Shown: piece after piece, positions 56,900 to 64,000 of the stretch
Position numbering within the stretch: position 1 is the first letter of the stretch
Layout: each line of letters opens with the position of its first letter
Assembly: GCA_963969525.1 (NCBI GenBank)
Contig: OZ018393.1
Span: 28,215,183-28,279,182 of the forward strand
Source: Ontholestes murinus
Taxonomy: Eukaryota; Arthropoda; Insecta; Coleoptera; Staphylinidae
Length of the DNA stretch: 64,000 nt
Reading direction: 5' to 3'
The notes under the pieces: generated by a model
The model's input: the letters and a program-made list of their open reading frames with translations, nothing else
The model's database searches: none
Told to the model about the DNA's origin: nothing
Made by a program: the position numbers and the translations under genes

Positions 56900-59640
56900 A
56901 AGAGGTATCTTGGTTGGATAATACGGGGCAGTCTAGAAGTACATGCTTCGCGGTTCCCTCTTCTGCTTCACACCCTACTGCAGATAGGACTAGATTGTAG
57001 TCTCAGTTTGTTCAGGTGTGATCGTAAATTGCAATGTCCTGAAAGAAGCCCTACGACCTTCCGTAGGTTTTCTCTGGCCAGTTGCATACAGTATCTGGCC
57101 GTTTTGGTGTTCATTGCTGTCAAGTTTTTGAGACTCTACAGCCAGGTATGTTGTCCCATCGCTTCTTGTGGCATCTGATTGATGCAGTTTTCAGTAGGGT
57201 AGTCAGATCTAGCAGAGAGGGCAGCAGGGACGGGTTCGGTCCGCTTACTGTTTGTCCGGATGCCTTCCTCGCCAAACCATCTACTATTCTGTTCCCTCTG
57301 CTATTGTTGTGTCCTTTTACCCAGCATAGAGTTATCTCGTCACTTCTTCCAGGGCTTCGCAGCATTCCAACGTTAATGCTGAGGTTATTTTGCAGTTGGC
57401 ATATAGTATACCCAGGAGTTACACCATTGTTGGTGTGCTCATTATCTTACCTATAGGAGTACTGCTTTTAGGGACAGGTTTTTGCAGAAAATTCGCCCCT
57501 GCATTCGTTGACGACCCATCAGTGTATATGAGGATGTCTTTGTGCTTGCTTTCTACTCCTAAGTTTTCGAATCTCAGGTTTATTTGAAGCTTCCTGTTGA
57601 AAATGTATTTTCAAGGGATATTGTCCACCGGCATCATAATCTCGGGATTACTTTTCCTTAGATCCTCTAAGATTATGTGGTGTTCGCCTCCTCCGTTGCT
57701 TACAAGCCATGTCTTTGTTGCTCGAAGCCTTATTGCCGCCGCTGCTGCCTGTTCTCTGATAAATATGTCCAAGGGTGACAGGTGCAGCAGGGCTTCCATA
57801 GCCGCTGTTGGTATTGTTCTAATGGCTCCTGTCGCGCGTTGAACGTGGTCTAAGAGCCTTGCGGCTGATTTCGTGGTCGTTTTTGGCCACCATATTAATG
57901 ACGCATATGCCAACATTGGCCGCACTATGGCTGCGTAGATCCCTAGGGCTACCTTTGGAGATAGTCCCCATGTTTTCCCCACAGCTTGTCTGCATTACCA
58001 GAGGGCTATGCATGCTTTCTTAGATCTCTCCGTCAGGTGGGCATTCCAGTTTAGTTTTTTGTCTAGAAGAATGCCCAAGTATTTAACTTAATCTTTCAGG
58101 GTGAGTTCTTCGCCCCGAAAGCTTGGTGGTTTGAAATCTTTAATCTTTCTTCTTCTTGTGAACAGTAGCAGTTCCGTTTTTGTCGGATTTACGGATAAAC
58201 CCTTGTATGTGCACCATTTGTTTACTGTGTCAAGAACATCTGACATACTTTCCGAGTTGCCGGAAAGTAGGATCGTGATATCGTCGGCGTATCCTACCGT
58301 GTAGTAGCCCTGTTTATTCAGTGCCTCCAGTAGCTCGTCTACGACTAGGTTCCATAGTAGGGGAGACAGTACTCCTCCCTGTAGGCAAACCTTTGCGACC
58401 CGGTATACAAGTTTCGTGTCGCCTATTGAAATCTTGGCTGTCCTCCATTGCAGCATGTTGGAGATCCACTGGCTTTAAGCCACCGGAACTCCCCTGCGTC
58501 TAAGTACCGCTGTTGTCTATGGGAAGGAGGTTTTATCAAAGGCTCCTTCAATGTCCATAAAAGTCACCAGGGTGAAGGTTTTTTGCTCGAAGTATCGACC
58601 AATTCTGCTCACCACCGTGTGCAGGGCCGAGTCTGTCGACTTGCCTTCACAGTATGCGTGTTGATTGGGATGTAAATGGTGTTTCACTAAGACTGTTTCC
58701 CTAATGTATCGATCGCATAACCTCTCAAGTATCTTTGGTTCGGGACTCTGTGGAGGTATCCGTGGGGCTACACTCCTGGTTAAAGGCACAGCTTGGGAAA
58801 TGGGTCCTCAATAAAAGTTTGTTGTGTTTTCAGATGAGTCCGTATAAGAGCCGTCCTCACTTTTAGGGCTAGTGAGTTTTGGTAAGAAGTTTCTGGAGAG
58901 GACCGGTTTTGGCCGCGATATTTCCGAGGCATTTTCTACTTTGGAGCAGAAAAGCCTCCAGGTCTCTCTCTTTCTTTGTCATACCAGTTTTTTATAGTCA
59001 CGTTGTACTATTTTATATTTGTTCTATTCGAAATCGTTTTGCATATTCATGGTTCTGTTGTGTGTCTTTCTTGTTTGTTTTTTCAGCGCCTCAAGTTCTG
59101 TACACCACCACGCATTTGTGGGTCTCTCATCTACTCTAGTTTTTAGAGGAAACGCTTTCTTGTACGCTGATATGGTTCCCTTCTGAAGTGCGTTAGTTAT
59201 ATTCTCCAGTTCCGGAATATTTTGTAATGACTCTTTACCTAGATCCCTAGTTTTGGAGATCTTGGTAAGGGTCGTTTTGAAAATTTCTCTCTTGGTCAGT
59301 CTTGGATCCCTGTACTGGGCTGTATTTGAGCCTTTTAATGTAATTTGGAATTTTATCCATCTATGGTCTGACATTGTGACTTTTTGAGATACGTGCCAGT
59401 TCTCTACATACCTTGTAATGTGAGTACTAGCAAGCGTGATGTCAATACAGCTTTGGTAACGGGAGCTTACATAGGTCGGTTCGTTACCTCTATTTACTAT
59501 ATCTAAGTTCCTACTTAGTATAAAGTCATGCAACAACTTACCCCTGATGTTGTTTTCTTGGCATCCCCATAACTAGTGGTATAAGTTGGAGTCACACCCC
59601 ACTAAGAGGGGTATATCTGTTTTCTCACAGTGCACCACCA
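56900..59640 (-). pseudogene. I/R1/LOA non-LTR element ORF2, nearly full domain set
   Basis: From 59640 down: endonuclease (DIPLLVGCDSNLYH, RGNEPTYVSSRYQSCIDITL, MSDHRWIKFQITLKG at 59024-59536), EALKKQTRKTHNR linker, RT (LCDRYIRETVLVKHHLHPNQ, HAYCEGKSTDSALHTVV, FMDIEGAFDKTSFP at 58517-58789; CLQGGVLSPLLWNLVVDELL, GYYTVGYADDITILLSG with catalytic YADD, LSVNPTKTELLLFTRRRKIK at 58088-58456), thumb (WGLSPKVALGIYAAIVRPML), RNase H (IYTDGSSTNAG near 57525, then CWVKGHNNSRGNRIVDGLAR at 57120-57365) and finger (CSRCEAEEGTAKHVLLDCP near 56960). The RT start is deleted near 58800-59020. Several frameshifts; dead, but the best-preserved LOA-like copy here. Confidence 0.93.
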
Positions 59641-59649
59641 GTTTTTACT

Positions 59650-61700
59650 ACGGAAAAATGAAATTTCGTGTTTTAATTAAAAAGTTCTTCATGGTGGAAA
59701 GAAAACACAAATGATGGAGCACGTTCAGGAAGTACAAATGCAGTTACTACAGAAAATGAGTCAAATAGTGTTGAATGATAGCAAAATGACTCTTCCTAAG
59801 TCCAAAATTCTAGATTCCTTATGAATTCCCATAAACCTTATTCTTCCATAGTACTTCATGTATAATTTTTCAATTATGCTTCAATTACAAACTAATTTAA
59901 GACATGGACTCCCGAAGTCTGTTTACAGTCATTATCTCGCAAACAATGACAATTATATTTTTTTGTAAAAATCAGGCGAAAAGACCAATGGTCGATAGCC
60001 ATTTGACAAAATACAAATACATAATATATGTTATTGTAATTTGCCTTTATTTTCATTTTTATATCCATTAAACTCTCTTAATGAGGAAAACTTGTTCTAA
60101 ACTTGAAAATACCATATAATTACGAAACTTTTAATAAATAATATTCTTAGAAAATATTTATTAACTAATATTATTCAAATATAATTATTATTACTAGTCA
60201 AATAATTTTACATTTTTCTAATACCCCTGTGAAATACTAGATGTGAAACATTTAGTTTATAAATTCTATTTTACATATTCTACCTTAATTAAATCGCAAG
60301 TTTAGTTTAAAACCAATGTTTAGAATACTAATTAAAGTAAATTTAGTTCCCCCTATATATACATTATCCTAAAACCTTGAATAATTACAAGCAGGCATTA
60401 AGATTACTCTCCCAAAATCATTAGAAAATTTCAGGCGTAATCCATCGGTAAATCACGCAAAGAAATAAAACGCCTTATTCTCTCACTCTTTTAATCTCAT
60501 CTTATCTTATGATATAATTCTCTACAATTTGTAGCTTGTTTATTTTATTATTATAAACTTTATTTACTAAAAATTTATACAATACCTATAATTTATAATG
60601 ATTATTAATACTTGAAAAGTTATATAAAGTGATGAAATCGATGCAAATTATATACACATTTAATATATGAACGTTTAATGATTTAGAAAAAATAATAAAT
60701 TTCAACTACGCACATAAACTGATGAGCCTTGATGCTCATATAGATCCATTTATACGCGTTTAAAAAAAACAAAGTTAATTTATTTTGTAAAATAAAAATA
60801 ACATAATTTAAAGCCACTATAAATGTTTATTAAATATATTTATTCAACTGTTGGGGGACAGGACAAACACAAATATTGCTCCCGTATTTGTATGTTTTCT
60901 GCGTATTCATGTATATACTCGGAGGGTGCAGACAAAATCGTGTGCATTTGTTTTCGTAAAAATAAACTTTACCACAACAACAGTGGAATTTAATTAGTAA
61001 AGAGTATTTTGGTATGTTTTAACTCTGCAATAATTATCCTTTATTTATTTAATGCTGTAAAATATAAATTGTTTAATTGAAGTAGGATCAATATAAGTGT
61101 TTATTTTAATTTTAAAATAAAGTGTTTGAACGAGTGGATACATTTGTAATTCATTGTAAATATTTTCTCATTAACGATTAAAATATATTCTGCCAATACT
61201 GCTAATTTACAACAAAAACATGAAATTTAAATAACAAGTTGAAATATATTTTCTATTATAATACAATCTCTAGAGCGTATGGCAGGTTCTTAACCTAACT
61301 TAAAATTTTCCAATATTTATAGTTAGTATATGTGATTTTTAACTTAAATTTGAAATAACAATGGAAGATAATTAAGATTAGGAAAAATTAGGCAATTAAA
61401 TAATTAAAGAGCGAATTCCAGTAATTAAAATTAAGATATATGACAACTTTTAAATTTCTAATTCATTTCAATGATAAAAAATATCATAAATATTCTTTTT
61501 GTATACTTCTAAGATCGAATTTACTATAATTCTTTATTTTTGATCGCAGTAGTAGTACTCATTTCTTAGAATAATCTAGGACTATTCTATAAATAATTTT
61601 ATAAAAAAATATTACAAAATATCTTTTATCGGAGGTATGAGATCAGTAGGTAGACGGAAATAAAATTTTATTTACTATAGTTACTTTAGTAGTATATAAT
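59650..61700. other. Two-kilobase AT-rich stretch without recognisable gene
   Basis: No frame, repeat boundary or RNA gene identified. Extended runs of A/T, with a modest GC rise near 60850-60960. Confidence 0.55.
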
Positions 61701-61701
61701 A

Positions 61702-62395
61702 TACAGGGTCCTGCAACGTCAGGCTTTCCTAGCGCCTCTCTCGTAAGAGATAGAAAAAAATGTTTCGTATAAAAATTTATTGATTTAAAAATCTCTATGC
61801 CGTAAAATTATTTTCAAATATACAGGGTGTCCCAATTTTGCGGTATAACAAAAGCAAACATTTTTTTAAATAGAACACCCTGTATATTCTTTCATTTTCT
61901 AATATGGATAATATTTTATAACTTGAACCTTTTTTTGGTTTTTAATTTCGATATGGCATTTCCCAGTTATTTACGTTTTTCTGAAAAAAATGTAAAAAGC
62001 GAAGGTTCACAAAAAAAATTATTCTGATGTTCTATTTAAAATTTAAGAAATTTTCTTTTTCCTATGGTTGGTCATAAGTACTGTTTAGGTACCAGTGTTA
62101 AAAATTTTCACTTTTGAGGAACCCTGCCTTTGTATCAGAAACGCAATTTTCTAAAATTTCAAATGGTCGTAACTCTTGTTTTTAAATGGAATCATATATT
62201 TTTTTAAATTTTATATTATTCTGCATCTAATTTCCTACACAAAATATTAAGCATACCCTATACCTAAAATTGATATTTTTCAAGATATAAAAGGATTTAT
62301 ATTTCAAACGGTTCTTGAATACGAATTTGTTTTTAAATAGATATGACTGAAAAAAAATGCATCTGTCAATTAAACAATAAGTTTGGTATGTATGG
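61702..62395 (+). repeat. Left inverted repeat arm of copy 3
   Basis: Landmarks shared with the right arm: CCTATGGTTGGTCATAAGTA, GCCTTTGTATCAGAAACGC-like, TAAGCATACCCTATACCTAA and CATCTGTCAATTAAACAAT at the inner edge. The outermost 61702-62040 cannot be compared because its partner lies outside the window. Confidence 0.85.
61821..61884 (+). repeat. 64-base unit bounded by TACAGGGTGT/ACACCCTGTA
   Basis: Begins TACAGGGTGTCCC and ends GAACACCCTGTA, with nothing but AT-rich sequence between. It sits inside the left arm of copy 3, or forms its tip. It looks like two transposon ends brought together, or a minimal foldback insertion. Confidence 0.55.
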
Positions 62396-62399
62396 TTGC

Positions 62400-62820
62400 A
62401 TTGTACATTACGATTATAACAATGCAATTTTTGAGAAGAATTAATTGATGTGATATATGCTACTGGAGAAGGTGGAATTAATTGTTTGCAAGCCTAAAGA
62501 ATTTATGCTCAGCGCTACCCAGATGGGCGAAAACAATTATTTTTCTTATTATTCGATTAGATTAGAAAGAAATGCCAAACTCTGCAAATAATAATATGTC
62601 TAAACCCCATAGTTATTTAGATATTTAATAGTTTTTTTAACATGCTGATGCAAAATAACTAACAAAATGCAAGTAAGTGTCAATATGAGATAAACAGAAA
62701 CAGATAATACGATTCATTATTTTATTCCAAAGCCGGGAAAGATAATAAAATTATTTACTACAGTAAATGTTCAAAATGTCTTCAATTTTCATTTAGGCAC
62801 AAATTAATTCGCCGCTGAAA
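62400..62820. other. Interior of copy 3 without readable coding
   Basis: Sequence between the left arm and the transposase 3' end. No motif seen. Confidence 0.45.
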
Positions 62821-63515
62821 AGACCTTTCCACAATTCGTTGATGCATATTCATTGGTGCTGTTGGTGGTTCCTTAAAAAACAATCTAGCAGGCCATTTGG
62901 TGGGTTCATTCTTACCAATCCACTGGTTGGGAAAAATCAAATGCCCTCACGTCTTGCGAAAATTGGACAGGTGCTCTGTCTTGTTAAAACCATACCCTGT
63001 TTCTTGTTAGTTAGGGTATACTAGCTAACGTTCCGGGTAATTCAATTCAGAAAGTGCAAATACATAGGCCTATTGAGATGGCCCTCGAAGAAATGTGGAC
63101 CTACTACATGGTTTCCAAAAATTCCGCCCCAGACATTCAAAGAACGTCGATGTTGATGATCAACTTGTCCCATAACATGCGGATTATCAGTTGAATAATA
63201 GTGAAAATTGCCTGTTGACAGATGCGTTGTTATGGGATGTCCTGAATTTCCTGTCTTCCCCAGATACAAAATTCGGAACGAAATTGAAAATCAGTATTAC
63301 TCAGTTCTTGATGTAGCTGAATATGGTATGCATGATATCGATTTTTTTCAGAATGCTTTGTACTGACTTCTCGCTTATGCCAGTTCCTTCACCAATGTCT
63401 TTTTGGTTTACGTTGGGATGCTCAGTTGCTGTTAATAGCACTGAAAGTTGGTTTTCCTCGTTGATAATAGGCTTTCTTCTTTCATGTTTTTTGTAATTCA
63501 CACTTCCCATTTCAA
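62800..63515 (-). pseudogene. Tc1/mariner transposase of copy 3, decayed
   Basis: Frame 63301-63510: NEENQLSVLLTATEHPNVNQ, then KDIGEGTGISEKSVQSILKK, the HTH (xSxRxIAxxxGISxxSVxRIL). Frame 63042-63269: HYYSTDNPHVMGQVDHQHRR, then SLNVWGGIFGNHVVGPHFFE, the post-first-Asp block of this transposase group. The first catalytic Asp block is deleted between the frames. Past 63040 only traces remain: PTKWPAR near 62900 (start of the WPARSPDL block, truncated) and RIVERSFQRRINLCLNEN near 62790-62850, the usual C-terminus. Same group as the transposases of copies 1 and 2. Confidence 0.82.
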
Positions 63516-63639
63516 TAAATCTATTGAGTAAGTTCCTAAAACATTTCTCCTCCGTTCGCCCTTTTCGAAATCCATGATGATAATTTGCTGTCTACTTATA
63601 CCGCGAAACGGAGAGAATCACTTTGCAGCAAATATCAGA

Positions 63640-64000
63640 GAGATTTACATGTCAAACTAATTGTTTAATTGACAGATGTATATTTTCAGTCATGGCTATC
63701 TATTCAAAAACATATTCGTATTCAAGGACCGTTTGAAATATACATTCTTTTATATCTTTAAAAATATCACTTTTAGATATAGGGTATGCTTAATATTTTT
63801 TGTAGGAAATTAGATGCAGAATAATATAAAATTAAAAAAATATATGATTCCATTTAAAAAAAAAGAGTTACGAAATTTTGAAATTTTAGAAAATAGCATG
63901 TCTGATTCAAAGGCAGGGTTCCTCCAAAGTGAAAATTTTTAACACTGGTACGTAAACAGTACTTATGACCAACCATAGGAAAAAGAAAAATTCTTAAATT
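63640..64000 (-). repeat. Right inverted repeat arm of copy 3 (partial)
   Basis: Complement of about 62040-62395, with scattered substitutions. Cut by the window end. Confidence 0.88.

Larger units (their letters stand above)
61702..64000 (-). mobile_element. Tc1/mariner-superfamily element with very long TIRs, copy 3 (runs off window)
   Basis: The left end is probably TACAGGGTCCTGC at 61702 (TA before it at 61700-61701), or TACAGGGTGTCCC at 61821. The left arm, to about 62395, is matched in inverse orientation from about 63640 to the window end, where base 64000 corresponds to about 62040. The element should therefore continue some 220-340 bases beyond. A minus-strand transposase lies inside. 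Confidence 0.88.

Noticed and set aside
57082..58675. Several plus-strand frames of 60-124 codons
   Set aside because: All are antisense shadows of the minus-strand LOA-like ORF2 at 56900-59640.
1..64000. tRNA or rRNA genes
   Set aside because: I looked for tRNA B-box-like GGTTCRANYCC words in a cloverleaf setting and for conserved rRNA stretches, and saw none.

Overview
This window looks like a stretch of animal, most likely insect, nuclear DNA that is AT-rich and almost entirely built from decayed transposable elements. I recognise no intact host protein-coding gene, tRNA, rRNA or CRISPR array. The insect assignment is an inference from the mix of element families: Tc1/mariner elements with TACAGGGTG termini, DDE_1 pogo/Tigger, I/R1/LOA-type non-LTR elements with a DUF4780-like ORF1, BEL/Pao, Ty3/gypsy, Ty1/copia, and Penelope-like elements with GIY-YIG. 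A beetle would fit, but I cannot prove the order from the sequence.

Layout. 1-2030: non-LTR pieces and a Penelope-like element (PLE) whose RT and GIY-YIG parts face opposite ways. 2033-4917: a 2.9-kb Tc1/mariner element with inverted repeats of more than 600 bp and a broken DD41D transposase. 4920-7000: AT-rich DNA with one GC-richer unique island. 7020-9800: a mariner scrap, a pogo/Tigger pseudogene and a dispersed repeat. 10.8-14 kb: a PLE-like end and two minus-strand non-LTR elements. 14-18 kb: nearly featureless AT-rich DNA. 18.2-19.6 kb: ORF1 plus endonuclease of a non-LTR element. 20.6-22.4 kb: poorly understood coding-like debris with a P-loop-like motif. 23.1-29 kb: mariner, an RT fragment, and an I/R1/LOA element interrupted by a gypsy fragment that keeps one LTR and its polypurine tract. 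29-31.5 kb: AT-rich, with a unique GC-richer island. 31.5-33.4 kb: a second long-TIR Tc1/mariner element. 33.6-38.3 kb: non-LTR pieces and a second PLE with an inverted 5' segment. 38.9-40.8 kb: BEL/Pao pol. 42.3-44.3 kb: mariner and a possible Crypton-like N-terminus. 45.7-59.6 kb: three I/R1/LOA elements, a Jockey/CR1 RT, two mariner remnants, a CCHC-type non-LTR element and a copia remnant. 61.7-64 kb: a third long-TIR Tc1/mariner element running off the window.

No genes here work together as a pathway. The shared theme is insertion into insertion followed by decay. The most informative structures are the two 5'-inverted PLE copies, a hammerhead-like motif at the end of one of them, the three related DNA transposons with 0.5-0.65-kb inverted repeats, a gypsy fragment inside a LOA-like element, and a short dispersed repeat of unknown type found five times.

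All family calls come from reading translations by eye. Boundaries are approximate unless a terminal motif is given.
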